A stretch of 64,000 bases of DNA from Candidatus Binatus soli (GCA_002479255.1 DLMJ01000032.1:124001-188000), one strand, 5' to 3'; positions 43,498-52,911 are shown, numbered from the stretch's first letter. Numbers and translations: made by a program. Notes: a model not told the origin generated them from the letters alone.

Positions 43498-45288
43498 ATG
43501 AATGAAGTGGGTCGCACCAGATTTCTTGTCGAGTTGATCAAGCCGTCGCATTACGACGATGACGGCTATCTCATCCAATGGTGGCGCGGCTTCGTGCCGT
43601 CGAGCTCGCTGTCGAGCATCTACGGCCTCGCGCTCGACGCGCAGGTGCGGGCCGTCCTCGGCGAGGACGTTGATCTTGAAATCGCGGCGCGCGACGAGAC
43701 TAACGCGAGAGTCCCGGTGCGTTCGATAATTCGCCGGTTCAAGCGCAACTCGAACCGCGGCGTCGTGCTGCTGATCGGAGTGCAAACCAATCAGTTTGCA
43801 CGCGCAGTTGATATCGCGCGCGAACTGCGCGCCGCCGGAATCCAGGTCGCGATCGGCGGATTCCACGTCAGCGGATGCTTCGCGATGCTTCCCGAGATGC
43901 CGCCCGAGATGAGGGACGCACTCGCGCTCGGGATCACGCTGTTCGCGGGCGAGGCTGAGCACCGGCTCGATGAGCTGCTCGTCGCGGCATTCGAGAATCG
44001 TCTCCCGCCGGTTTACAACTTCATTGCCGATTTGCCGGCGATGGACGGCGAGCCGCTTCCGTTTCTTCCAATTCAGTACGTCAAGCGCTATGCCGGGGCG
44101 CTCGGATGCTTCGACGCGGGGCGCGGATGCCCGTTCAGCTGCAGCTTCTGCACGATCATAAATGTGCAGGGGCGCAAGTCACGGCATCGCAGTGCCGACG
44201 ACATCGAGCAGTTGATTCGCGCGCACGCGGCGCAGGGCGTGCGGAGCTTCTTCATTACCGACGACAATTTCGCGCGTAATCGGAACTGGGAAGCGATCCT
44301 CGACCGTATCATCCAACTCAAGCGTCGCGACCGGCTGAAGATAAACATCATCATGCAGGTCGATACCATGTGCCACAAAATCCCGAACTTCGTGGAGAAG
44401 TCGGTGCGCGCGGGGTGCAAGAAAGTTTTTATCGGGCTCGAGAGCATCAATCCCGACAGCCTCAAGGGCGCATCGAAGGGTCAGAATCGCATCACCGAGT
44501 ACCGCAAGATGCTCCAGGCGTGGAAGCGCGCCAAGGTTCTGACCTACGCCGGCTACATCCTCGGCTTCCCGTCCGACACGCCCGAGAGCATCGAGCGCGA
44601 CATCCAGATCATCCAGCGCGAACTCCCGATCGACATAATGGAGTTCTTCATGCTGACGCCGCTGCCCGGCTCCAGGGATCACCAGGAGATGTACCTGCGC
44701 GGCGAGCGAATGGAAGCGGATACCAACAAGTATGACGCCGAGCATGCGACTGCCGACCATCCGCGGATGAGCGCCGCCGAGTGGCAGGATATCTACCAGC
44801 GGGCATGGCGCCTGTACTATTCGCCGGTGCACATCGAGACGCTGATCAAGCGGGCCGTCGCCAGCGGAATGCGCACGCGGCGGATGACCTCGATGATTTT
44901 CTATTTCTACGGGAGTCACGCCTACGAGCGGGTCCATCCGCTGCAAGGCGGGGTCATTCGCCGCAAGCCGCGCACGCAGCGCCGTCCTGGTTTTCCGCGC
45001 GAGAACGCGCTCAGGTTTTTTATGCGGCGCGCGCGCGAGATGTCAGCGACCTATGTGCCCGGTCTTTGGTTCTTCTGGCGGCTGGAACGGCTGCGACGCA
45101 AGATCGAGAACGATCCGGCGTCGAAGCATTATACCGATGCCGCGCTCAGCCCGGTCGCTGATGGCGAATTTGGCGCCGATCTGGATCTCTACCACGCATC
45201 GGACTCAGCGCGCCGTGCCGCCGATCAGGCCCGCACGCGCGCCGAGGAGATGCGTCAAATCGAGATTCGCGGCGACGCCGCTGCATGA
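43498..45288 (+). CDS. B12-binding-type radical SAM protein
   Basis: A 596-aa radical SAM enzyme. The N-terminal part (about 80-165) has the fold marks of a cobalamin-binding domain (GVQTNQFARAVDIARELRAAG, AIGGFHVSG). The CxxxCxxC motif is Cys211, Cys215 and Cys218 in GCPFSCSFCTI, followed by FITDDNFARNR and GLES. It catalyses an unknown radical reaction (methylation or ring chemistry are common in this class). The C-terminal 100 residues are basic and helical. ATG at 43498; no partner gene is evident. Confidence 0.9.
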   Translation: MNEVGRTRFLVELIKPSHYDDDGYLIQWWRGFVPSSSLSSIYGLALDAQVRAVLGEDVDLEIAARDETNARVPVRSIIRRFKRNSNRGVVLLIGVQTNQFARAVDIARELRAAGIQVAIGGFHVSGCFAMLPEMPPEMRDALALGITLFAGEAEHRLDELLVAAFENRLPPVYNFIADLPAMDGEPLPFLPIQYVKRYAGALGCFDAGRGCPFSCSFCTIINVQGRKSRHRSADDIEQLIRAHAAQGVRSFFITDDNFARNRNWEAILDRIIQLKRRDRLKINIIMQVDTMCHKIPNFVEKSVRAGCKKVFIGLESINPDSLKGASKGQNRITEYRKMLQAWKRAKVLTYAGYILGFPSDTPESIERDIQIIQRELPIDIMEFFMLTPLPGSRDHQEMYLRGERMEADTNKYDAEHATADHPRMSAAEWQDIYQRAWRLYYSPVHIETLIKRAVASGMRTRRMTSMIFYFYGSHAYERVHPLQGGVIRRKPRTQRRPGFPRENALRFFMRRAREMSATYVPGLWFFWRLERLRRKIENDPASKHYTDAALSPVADGEFGADLDLYHASDSARRAADQARTRAEEMRQIEIRGDAAA

Positions 45289-45401
45289 TCGCGCCGCGAT
45301 AATTCTGAATCGGACTCTCTCCTGCTCGGCGACACTTTTCAAAAACTCGATTGGATCAATACAAAGGGTCTGGTATACACCGATTCTTTTGCCCTTGCGG
45401 A

Positions 45402-45586
45402 CTATTGCTGGTAGAGGCCGGGGAAGTCTTGTCGGAGCCGTTCGAGTTTCGGCATATCGTTGATGACGATGTAGGGCTGATTCGGGTGCAGAGCCAGATA
45501 GTTTTGATGTTAGTCTTCGCCCGGGTAGAAGGCGGTGAGCGGAACTACCTTGGTTACAACTGGCCTGGAGAATGAATGCTGCTGTT
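45402..45586 (-). pseudogene. msrA: C-terminal remnant of peptide methionine sulfoxide reductase MsrA
   Basis: On the minus strand the frame reads LEQQHSFSRPVVTKVVPLTA then FYPGED, an in-frame stop, and HQNYLALHPNQPYIVIND, MPKLERLRQDFPGLYQQ and a final stop. This is the tail of MsrA; a normal protein has Tyr (TAT) where TAA stands. Upstream there is another in-frame stop and no catalytic GCFWG part, so the gene is gone. The rest of the 45289-45623 gap shows nothing. Confidence 0.75.
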
Positions 45587-45623
45587 CGAGTTAGGCGGTA
45601 TTGAACTCTGAGCAAATCCACCC

Positions 45624-46346
45624 ATGCGATTCGCGCCAATACTTCTTGCTCTAGTCACGCTCATCTCCACCGGGTTGGGCGGTATGGCAGCCATTCGGTT
45701 GCGCGACCGGCTTCATTTGCTGCTCGGCTTCAGTTCCGGTGCGGTGTTGGCGGTGGCTCTGTTCGACATACTGCCGGAAGTCTTCGCTTTCGACCGCGGT
45801 TCATCGTACATGCCGATGACTGCGCTTGGATTCCTTGCCTTCTTCGGACTTGAACGTTACACGGCCATGCACCGCGCCCGCGAACACCCTCACTTAGTGG
45901 GAGCTCATGAGCCGGAGCTTGGCGCAATGTCCGCGGGCGGCTTGGCCTTTCACAGTTTTCTGGACGGCGTTGCGATCGGTGTCGGCTTTCAGACGAGCGT
46001 TAAGATGGGACTCTTAATTGCCTTCGGCATAATCGCGCACGATTTCAGCGACGGGCTGAACACGGTGACGGTCGTTCTTGCGCATGGAAATTCGCCCAGA
46101 CGCGCCGTTTTCTGGCTGATAGTGGATATGTTGACACCGGTTCTTGGTGCGGCCTCGACGCTGATGTTCAATTTGAGGGCAGGACTCCTGCCGTGGCTGC
46201 TTGCATTTTTCGCCGGTTCTTTTCTTTACATCGGCGCCTCGGATCTGCTGCCGGAAGCTCGCGAGCACGACTCTCCATTGGTTGGCGTCGCCACCTGTGT
46301 GGGGATGCTCGCAATATTTCTGGTTACCCGCTTGCTGCGCGGATAA
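45624..46346 (+). CDS. ZIP family metal transporter
   Basis: A 240-aa membrane protein with about eight helices. The metal-site motifs HSFLDGVAIGVGF (helix 4) and IAHDFSDGLNTVTVVLAHG (helix 5) are present, so Zn2+ or another divalent metal is the probable substrate. The His-rich loop (HRAREHPHLVGAHEPE, about 84-99) lies between helices 3 and 4. It opens a cluster with other metal- and respiration-linked genes. No strong Shine-Dalgarno at the ATG. Confidence 0.9.
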   Translation: MRFAPILLALVTLISTGLGGMAAIRLRDRLHLLLGFSSGAVLAVALFDILPEVFAFDRGSSYMPMTALGFLAFFGLERYTAMHRAREHPHLVGAHEPELGAMSAGGLAFHSFLDGVAIGVGFQTSVKMGLLIAFGIIAHDFSDGLNTVTVVLAHGNSPRRAVFWLIVDMLTPVLGAASTLMFNLRAGLLPWLLAFFAGSFLYIGASDLLPEAREHDSPLVGVATCVGMLAIFLVTRLLRG

Positions 46347-46450
46347 AATTGAAAGCATGACGTCGATCGAGAAGCCGTGCGCCGTCGAGAGGCTATCGCC
46401 AGCGGATCTTGAACGCGAGCGAGGATTGCTTTAGAACTGGTCGCTGCGGT

Positions 46451-46765
46451 ATGAGGCGGTTGTTTTCAAAGGCGGACTTGCGGGACCTGAGTCTAATCGT
46501 GGCGATCGTCATGTTGCTGGCCAGCGTCCCCTCGAATCCCGGGTTAGTCGTCGTCTCCGGACCGAGCCGTCCGGAATTGACCATCAACATTTGCCAGCCG
46601 CTTCAAATGTTCGACCGTGTGTCGAACACGTTGCTTGCACGCCCTGCGACGGTCTTGCCGGAGTTCGTTCTCCGCGCTCTGGGTGCGACCGCCGTGAAGG
46701 AGGCGGTGCGACTAGTCGATATTAAGGTCGCCCCCGACACCCCGCCCCCAAAGCGCCCCGTCTAA
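46451..46765 (+). CDS. small membrane-anchored hypothetical protein
   Basis: A 104-aa protein from the ATG at 46451: basic N-terminus (MRRLFSKADLRD), one hydrophobic helix (LSLIVAIVMLLASVPS), then an extracytoplasmic domain with a Leu-rich helix (VLPEFVLRALGATAVKEAVRL) and a Pro-rich tail. No family recognised. It sits between the ZIP gene and the outer-membrane protein on the same strand, so may belong to the metal cluster. Confidence 0.55.
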   Translation: MRRLFSKADLRDLSLIVAIVMLLASVPSNPGLVVVSGPSRPELTINICQPLQMFDRVSNTLLARPATVLPEFVLRALGATAVKEAVRLVDIKVAPDTPPPKRPV

Positions 46766-46884
46766 AGACCTTCGTTCGACCATGTTTCCCTGATTTGGGT
46801 TTGCGACGCCGCAAATGTCGCGGCGCCGGTCTTTTTTCCTTCAGGCAAGCGGCGCATCACAACGTGTCCGCTGGGAGATGTCCT

Positions 46885-47904
46885 GTGCGACGGATTTCTG
46901 AGCTTGTCCTTTTGGCTGGAGCGGCCATTTCTCTGCGTGACGCCGGAAAAACGTGCAGACGCTTGTTGGTGGCGACTGTTTTCCTCATCGGGCTGACGCC
47001 CGGTTTGGTCTGGGCCTGTGCATGCGGGTGTGGAGTCTTTGAGGTAGATACCGCAGCACTGTTTCCTGAGGGGGCCGGAGGCCAGGTGTGGACACAATAT
47101 GAATACATGGATCAGTACATAAACTTCCACGCGACCCAGCCAGCCTCCGCCTTCTACAATAACGACAAGTACATACGAACAGACTTCATGGAATTTGGCG
47201 CACAGTACATGTTCAATCGGAGTTGGGGAGCGATGCTCGAGGTGCCCTATTGGGTGCGCCAATACAAGGGTGCTTATGGGGGCAACAACGACGACATCCA
47301 TTGGTACCAGAACAACTCCATAGGCGATATCCGGATCCAAGGGATGTATACGGGTCTGTCGGAGGACATGTCGACCGGACTCCTGATGGGAGTCAAGGCC
47401 CCGAGCGGCGATTGGCATTATCCACCCTTCGATCGGGACACGCAGATTGGCACGGGAAGCACTGATCTTCTGATGGGGGCTTATCACCTCGGAACATTAC
47501 CGAAGCAGTTGGGGACGCTGCCGTTGACCTTCAGGGAGCGCCCCTTCAACTGGTACGTGCAGGTCAACTACAATTTGCCGCTCTGGGGACAGGACCACTA
47601 CACGCCCGGTAGGGAAGTCGATGGTGCAGTGGGAACCTACTACGACTTCGGCAAAGTCGGTCCTCTCAAGGAACTCGCTCCGATGCTCACCTTTCTCGCC
47701 TCTGACCGTACCAGGGACACAGGAACGGCCGCAGATCCCGCCGACAGCGGCTACACCCGCTTTATCATTGGACCGGGAGTCGAGACCAAACTCGGGGTCA
47801 TCCGGGCTTACGCAGACATTGAGGTCCCAATTTTTCAAAACATGAGGGGTTATCAGCTGACCACGCCCTGGGCAGCCAAGGTGATTCTGAGTTACAGCTT
47901 CTGA
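46885..47904 (+). CDS. outer-membrane beta-barrel protein with N-terminal Cys-rich motif
   Basis: About 339 aa with a signal peptide ending LVWA before the mature sequence CACGCGVFEVDTAALFP. The Cys-x-Cys-x-x... start (three Cys in six residues) could hold a metal ion such as Cu. The remainder is beta-rich with Tyr/Trp/Asn-rich strands and ends in the typical outer-membrane signature SYSF (C-terminal Phe). GTG start at 46885 follows GGGAG. It precedes TlpA-, SCO1- and CoxII-like genes with short gaps, so a metal or electron-transfer role is likely. Confidence 0.75.
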   Translation: MRRISELVLLAGAAISLRDAGKTCRRLLVATVFLIGLTPGLVWACACGCGVFEVDTAALFPEGAGGQVWTQYEYMDQYINFHATQPASAFYNNDKYIRTDFMEFGAQYMFNRSWGAMLEVPYWVRQYKGAYGGNNDDIHWYQNNSIGDIRIQGMYTGLSEDMSTGLLMGVKAPSGDWHYPPFDRDTQIGTGSTDLLMGAYHLGTLPKQLGTLPLTFRERPFNWYVQVNYNLPLWGQDHYTPGREVDGAVGTYYDFGKVGPLKELAPMLTFLASDRTRDTGTAADPADSGYTRFIIGPGVETKLGVIRAYADIEVPIFQNMRGYQLTTPWAAKVILSYSF

Positions 47905-47921
47905 AGCGTAGGAAGGCAATC

Positions 47922-48482
47922 GTGAGGCGAACCATATTGTGGTCTGCTGCAGCAGGAGTCGGCATGATCCTGTGTGCGGCTGCATTGGCGCTCGCCTCTG
48001 CGACTGTCGGTGACGCCGCGCCGGCGCTGGTCGTGCCCGAACTGGACGGTCAGGTATTCGATCTAAGTGCGTTGCGCGGGAAAGTCGTAGTCGTCAATTT
48101 CTGGGCCACCTGGTGTCCGCCTTGCCGCGAGGAAATGCCGGCGCTCGACGCCTTCTATCGGCGCTATCATGGCCAAGGGCTTGAGATGATCGGTCTCAGC
48201 GCCGACCGCCCGCACGATCGGTCCGATGTGCTCAAGGTCATGCAGTCGTTCAGCTATCCGGCGGCGATGCAGGATGACGCCAAAGTCAACGATTTCGGTC
48301 CGCCCAACGTTCTGCCCGTCACATTCGTTGTAGATAGCAGCGGAGTCATCCGCGCGAAGCTCACCCCCGACCAAACGCCGGTTACCGGGAAGAGTCTATC
48401 GGATGCGGTGCTGCCGCTGCTGCCGGAGAACCCTGCGACGCAGACTTCAGGGAATCGAGGTGACCCCAACGCTAAACCTTAA
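47922..48482 (+). CDS. TlpA/ResA-like thioredoxin, periplasmic
   Basis: A 186-aa exported thioredoxin-fold protein with signal helix and active site WCPPC (Cys65, Cys68). Family marks NFWATWCPPCREEMP and LPVTFVVD (cis-Pro) are present. Such proteins keep Cys residues reduced in cytochrome or Cu-centre assembly. It starts 17 bp after the outer-membrane protein and overlaps the SCO-like gene, as expected for a biogenesis operon. GTG start. Confidence 0.93.
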   Translation: MRRTILWSAAAGVGMILCAAALALASATVGDAAPALVVPELDGQVFDLSALRGKVVVVNFWATWCPPCREEMPALDAFYRRYHGQGLEMIGLSADRPHDRSDVLKVMQSFSYPAAMQDDAKVNDFGPPNVLPVTFVVDSSGVIRAKLTPDQTPVTGKSLSDAVLPLLPENPATQTSGNRGDPNAKP

Positions 48483-49134
48483 TCTCAAGGGGCAGAATCT
48501 CAGTACAAGCCTCTCTTTGACGATGCTGGTTGTCTTCGTGGGCGTGGTGACTCTAATTGGTTGCCGCCGGCATGCAGAGGATATTGATGAGCGCGGAGGA
48601 TTCGAGGTGCGCAATACCTCCGACTGCTTGCCCGACATCACGTTGGTCGATCAGCATGGCCGGAACGTTTCCCTGGCCTCGCTGAAAGGGAAACCGGTGC
48701 TGTTCGATTTCATTTACACCAACTGTCCCGGACCGTGTCTTCTCCTCACGGCTCAGATGAAACAGGTCGCGAATCGACTCGGACCCAAGCTTGGAACCGA
48801 GGCCCGCATCGTGTCGATCACGGTCGATCCCGAACACGATCACCCGGCGCAGCTTCTCGCCTATGCGAACAAGCAGGGGGCTGACGTTAGCGGCTGGCTG
48901 TTCCTGACTGGAACGCCCGAACAGATCGAAGACGTGATGGCGCGATTCAATGTGATTCGAAAGCGCGAAGCCGATGGAACGGTCGATCACGTTCTCGAAT
49001 TCTTCCTGGTCGATGCGAACGGTCGTGCATTGCTTCAGTACATAGGTCAAAAGGCCGAACCGGATCGGGTCGCGAGCGACGTGGAACGAGCCGCGGCGCG
49101 CGAACCGCTGGCGGCTGGCGACGGCGCCAACTAG
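48460..49134 (+). CDS. SCO1/SenC family copper chaperone, lipoprotein
   Basis: A 224-aa protein with a lipobox (VVTLIGC, Cys35) and the SCO metal site: Cys89 and Cys93 in TNCPGPC, and His177 in VDHVLEFF. SCO proteins insert copper into the CuA site of cytochrome oxidase or act as thiol reductase. GTG start at 48460 follows AGGGA; a later ATG at 48523 begins the signal helix. It overlaps the TlpA-like gene by 23 bp and is followed by the CoxII-like gene. Confidence 0.92.
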   Translation: MTPTLNLNLKGQNLSTSLSLTMLVVFVGVVTLIGCRRHAEDIDERGGFEVRNTSDCLPDITLVDQHGRNVSLASLKGKPVLFDFIYTNCPGPCLLLTAQMKQVANRLGPKLGTEARIVSITVDPEHDHPAQLLAYANKQGADVSGWLFLTGTPEQIEDVMARFNVIRKREADGTVDHVLEFFLVDANGRALLQYIGQKAEPDRVASDVERAAAREPLAAGDGAN

Positions 49135-49160
49135 GCGGGTACACTTTAGGAAGTGAACGC

Positions 49161-49763
49161 ATGAAATCGTCAATGCCATTCGTCGAATGCTTGATGGGTC
49201 TGGCGTGCATCTGTGCCGGAGCGTTCTTTCTCGGTCAAACCCTCGGTCGTGGCGTGACCCGGCCTGCGCTCACGGTCCGAGTGGTCGCGCATCAGTGGTG
49301 GTGGGAATTCGATTATCCCTCTCTCGGCATCAAGACCAGCGATGTTTTGTACCTTCCCAGTGCTACCAACGTCCGGCTCGAGCTTGCCTCCGCCGACGTG
49401 ATCCACAGCTTCTGGATTGTTGGGATGAAGGACCCCGTAGACATCGTGCCCGGGGTGACGCGCCCGCTTGATCTGGTCGTCAAGTTACCGGGCGAGCTCT
49501 ACGGAACTTGCGACTCGGGTTGTGCCTGTGCAACCGGCTCCATGCGATTTCGCGTGCTGGCGAGCAGTCCCGGCAGCTTCGATCAGTGGTCGGCTCGCGA
49601 GCGTTTGCTCCCCTCGGAGTTCAAGCCACCGCATACGCGCGTTGTGCCGGCCTGGGCTTTGAATACCGGCCACGATGGCCACGCCGGGCGCGATTCTCCC
49701 GCCGATCGTTTGCAGCGGTTGCTTGATGAAGCCGCATCAACCGGCAACCGTCCCTCCCGCTGA
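49161..49763 (+). CDS. CoxII-like cupredoxin with incomplete CuA site
   Basis: A 200-aa protein with a single N-terminal helix and the CoxII periplasmic fold (AHQWWWEFDYPSLG at 44-57, ADVIHSFWI with His82, then CDSGCACATGSM). In CuA proteins the loop reads C-x-E-x-C-x3-H-x2-M. Here Cys117, Cys121 and Met128 are present, but the His position is Thr125 and the Glu position is Ser119, so a normal dinuclear CuA is unlikely. No CoxI or CoxIII is nearby. It might be a Cu carrier or mononuclear site protein. A strong hairpin follows at 49837. Confidence 0.85.
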   Translation: MKSSMPFVECLMGLACICAGAFFLGQTLGRGVTRPALTVRVVAHQWWWEFDYPSLGIKTSDVLYLPSATNVRLELASADVIHSFWIVGMKDPVDIVPGVTRPLDLVVKLPGELYGTCDSGCACATGSMRFRVLASSPGSFDQWSARERLLPSEFKPPHTRVVPAWALNTGHDGHAGRDSPADRLQRLLDEAASTGNRPSR

Positions 49764-49836
49764 CTACGTCCAAATGTGTCCAATACCTCGCCCGTTATAC
49801 GGGAGAGGTGGCCGTCGCACCACCGCCGAAGAATTC

Positions 49837-49862
49837 GGGGGCTGGGATTGCTCCCAGCCCCC
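49837..49862. terminator. strong hairpin after the CoxII-like gene
   Basis: Perfect 11-bp stem GGGGGCTGGGA / TCCCAGCCCCC with loop TTGC, 74 bp after the stop at 49763. A second short hairpin (AGGGC-GCA-GCCCT) follows near 49900. No T-run. The rest of the 328-bp gap to 50091 shows nothing else. It may end both the metal cluster and, read from the other side, nrdJ. Confidence 0.6.
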
Positions 49863-50091
49863 TGCCGTCACCACATCCGCCGCCTCACCACAACCTTTTA
49901 GGGCGCAGCCCTTGCCGCGCCTGCATTCAAGGTGGGCCCCGGAGAACTCATCATCCTCAATTTCTCCGAGGACTGGCTGAAACTTTTCGCCGCCGCCTCT
50001 TGTACCTACCTACCCGTTCGCATCCACCTCATCGCGCCAGTCTCTCGAAAACCTCCCCCACCTATTCTCCGGGACCCTTGAAACTCCTTCC

Positions 50092-52911
50092 TTATGAGCA
50101 CCCGCTGGTGGTGCCGCAGTTCATGCACTTGTAGCAGGCGCCGTTGCGCACCATTATGCTGCCGCAATCCGGGCACGGGGGCGCGTCGGCCTGATTGATG
50201 AAAGCCTGGCGAAGGCCGCCGTCTTTGCCGTCGCGCAGGCTGGCGACGGTCGCCACCGGCGCGTGCGCCGCGTCGGACTTTGCCGACAGGTTCTTCTCCG
50301 ACTCGATGATTCCGACTTCGCGCCGCGCTTCCTCGCCGAGGAACTTCGACGCCATCCATCGGAACAGGTAATCGACGATCGACTTGGCGTACGGAATCTG
50401 TGGATTCTTGCTGAAGCCCGACGGCTCGAAGCGCATGTGCGAGAATTTGTCCACCAGGAACTGGAGCGGAACGCCGTACTGGAGCGCGAACGAAATCGCC
50501 GTCGCAAACGAGTCCATCAGGCCCGAGATCGTCGAGCCCTGCTTGGACATCGTGACGAAAATTTCGCCCGGGGTGCCGTCCTCGTACATGCCGACGGTGA
50601 TGTAACCTTCGTGGCCGGCGATATCGAATTTGTGGGTGATCGATTTGCGCTCGTCGGGCAGCTTGCGCCGCTGCATCCGATCGTCGGCCGCCGCGGCCGC
50701 CGCGATCGACGCCACCGCGTCCACCGCTTTCTCTATTTCTTTCTTGCCCGTGTTGAGCGGCTGCACGCGCTTGGATCCGTCGCGGTAAATCGCGACCGAC
50801 TTGAGGCCGAGCTTCCAGGCGGTGACGTAAGCCTCCGCGACTTCGTCCACGGTCGCTTCCGCGGGCATGTTGATAGTCTTGGAAATCGCGCCGGAGATGA
50901 ACGGCTGAACGGCGCCCATCATCTTGAGGTGCCCGTTGTAATGAATCGTGCGCGCGCCGGCGCGCGGCTTGAAGGCGCAATCGAAGACGGCGAGATGCGC
51001 GTCGGCAAGCTGCGGCGCACCTTCGATAGTCTCGTTCTCGTCGAGGTATTCGACGATTTCCTGGACTTCCTTCGAGTCATAGCCCAGCCGCTTGAGCGCG
51101 CGCGGCACCGTGTTGTTTACGATTTTCAGCATCCCGCCGCCGACCAGCTTTTTGTACTTGATGAGCGCGATGTCCGGCTCGATGCCGGTGGTGTCGCAAT
51201 CCATCATGAATGCGATGGTGCCGGTCGGCGCGATCACCGTAGCCTGCGAATTGCGATAGCCGGCGCAACTGCCGAGCTTGAGCGCGTCGTCCCATGACTC
51301 GCGCGCGGCGCGAAGCAGGTCGAGCGGAACGTAAGAGGGATCGAGCTTGTAGGCGGCGGCTTTGTGGCGCTCGATCACTTTCAGCATCGGCTCGCGATTG
51401 GTCGCGTAGCCGGCGAACGGACCCATTTGTTCGGCGATTCGCGCCGACTGGAGATAGGCCTCGCCCGTCATCAGCGCGGTAATCGCGGCGGCGTAGCTAC
51501 GGCCCTGGTCGGAGTCATAGGGCATCCCGAGCGCCATCAGCAGCGCGCCCAAGTTTGCGTAGCCGAGCCCGAGTTCGCGGTACGCGCTGGCGTTCCTGGC
51601 GATCTCGTCGGTCGGATACGAGGAATTATCGACCACGATGTCCTGCGCCGTGATCATTACGTCCACCGCGTGGCGGAACGCGCGCACGTCGAACTCGCCG
51701 CGATCGTCGATGAACTTCATCAGGTTGAGCGAGGCGAGATTGCAGGCCGAGTTGTCGAGATGCATGTACTCGCTGCACGGATTCGACGCGTTGATTCGTC
51801 CGCTGGCCGGGCAGGTGTGCCAGAGGTTGATCGTCGTGTCGAATTGCATCCCGGGGTCGCCGCATGCGTGGGTGGCCTCGGCGATCATGTGGAGCACCTT
51901 GCGCGCGGAACGGGTCTCGGCGACCTCGCCGGACCTGACGAAGTGGGTCTGCCAATCGGCGTCATCGAGAACCGCCTGCATGAATCCATCGGTGGCGCGC
52001 ACGGAATTGTTCGCGTTCTGGAAGAACACGGAGCCGTAAGCCGGGCCGTCGAGCGAGGAGTCGTAGCCGGCTTCGATCAGCGCCCACGCCTTCTTTTCCT
52101 CTTCGACCTTGCACTTGATGAAATCGACGATGTCGGGATGGTCGGCGTTGAGCACCACCATCTTGGCTGCGCGCCGCGTTTTGCCGCCCGACTTGATGAC
52201 GCCGGCACTCGCGTCGGCGGCTTTCATGAAAGACAACGGTCCCGACGCGGTCCCGCCCGACGAGAGTTTCTCGCGGCAGGAGCGCAGCGCGGACAGGTTC
52301 ACGCCCGCGCCGGAGCCGCCTTTGAAGATCATGCCTTCGTTGCGGTACCAGCTCAGGATCGAGTCCATGCTGTCATCGACCTTTAGGATGAAGCATGCGG
52401 AGCACTGCGGCTTGGCCTCGATGCCGACGTTGAAATAGACCGGGCTGTTGAACGAGGCCTTCTGATTGAGGAGCAAGTACTTGAGTTCGGCGTGGAAGGT
52501 TTCGCGCGAGTCGGCGCCGGCAAAGTAGCCCTGCTTTTCGCCCCAACCGGTGATGGTATCGACGACGCGGGAGATGAGCTGGCGGACGCTGGTCTCGCGC
52601 CGGGGCGTTCCGAGCGGGCCGCGGAAATATTTCGAGACGACGACGTTGGTCGCAGTCTGCGACCATCCGCGCGGCACCTCGACGTCTTTCTGCTCGAAGA
52701 CTACGCGGCCGTCTTCGCCCGAGATGACGGCGCTGCGGAGATCCCATTCGACCTCGGAATATGGATCGACGCCGGCGGTGGTGAAGAAACGATCGAGCAT
52801 AATACCGCGCCCGGGCGCGGCAGAGTCGGCGGGCGCAGCGTTGGGAACTGGTGCGCGGTCGGTTAATTTCGGCTTCGAATCCATTTCCAGATCTATCGCT
52901 CCCCCGCCCAT
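50092..52911 (-). CDS. nrdJ: B12-dependent (class II) ribonucleotide reductase
   Basis: A 939-aa NrdJ. Active-site motif NPCSEYMHLDNSACNLASLNL carries the Asn-Cys-Glu triad; PTGTIAFMMDCDTTGIEPD and the C-terminal Cys-rich tail (CPDCGSIMVRNGACYKCMNCG) are normal. It reduces ribonucleotides with adenosylcobalamin and needs no oxygen, so can work with or without air. ATG at 52911 has GGGGAGG 8 bp upstream (GTG at 52914 is less likely). A B12 riboswitch was looked for upstream but not seen. Confidence 0.96.
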   Translation of the reverse strand: MGGGAIDLEMDSKPKLTDRAPVPNAAPADSAAPGRGIMLDRFFTTAGVDPYSEVEWDLRSAVISGEDGRVVFEQKDVEVPRGWSQTATNVVVSKYFRGPLGTPRRETSVRQLISRVVDTITGWGEKQGYFAGADSRETFHAELKYLLLNQKASFNSPVYFNVGIEAKPQCSACFILKVDDSMDSILSWYRNEGMIFKGGSGAGVNLSALRSCREKLSSGGTASGPLSFMKAADASAGVIKSGGKTRRAAKMVVLNADHPDIVDFIKCKVEEEKKAWALIEAGYDSSLDGPAYGSVFFQNANNSVRATDGFMQAVLDDADWQTHFVRSGEVAETRSARKVLHMIAEATHACGDPGMQFDTTINLWHTCPASGRINASNPCSEYMHLDNSACNLASLNLMKFIDDRGEFDVRAFRHAVDVMITAQDIVVDNSSYPTDEIARNASAYRELGLGYANLGALLMALGMPYDSDQGRSYAAAITALMTGEAYLQSARIAEQMGPFAGYATNREPMLKVIERHKAAAYKLDPSYVPLDLLRAARESWDDALKLGSCAGYRNSQATVIAPTGTIAFMMDCDTTGIEPDIALIKYKKLVGGGMLKIVNNTVPRALKRLGYDSKEVQEIVEYLDENETIEGAPQLADAHLAVFDCAFKPRAGARTIHYNGHLKMMGAVQPFISGAISKTINMPAEATVDEVAEAYVTAWKLGLKSVAIYRDGSKRVQPLNTGKKEIEKAVDAVASIAAAAAADDRMQRRKLPDERKSITHKFDIAGHEGYITVGMYEDGTPGEIFVTMSKQGSTISGLMDSFATAISFALQYGVPLQFLVDKFSHMRFEPSGFSKNPQIPYAKSIVDYLFRWMASKFLGEEARREVGIIESEKNLSAKSDAAHAPVATVASLRDGKDGGLRQAFINQADAPPCPDCGSIMVRNGACYKCMNCGTTSGCS

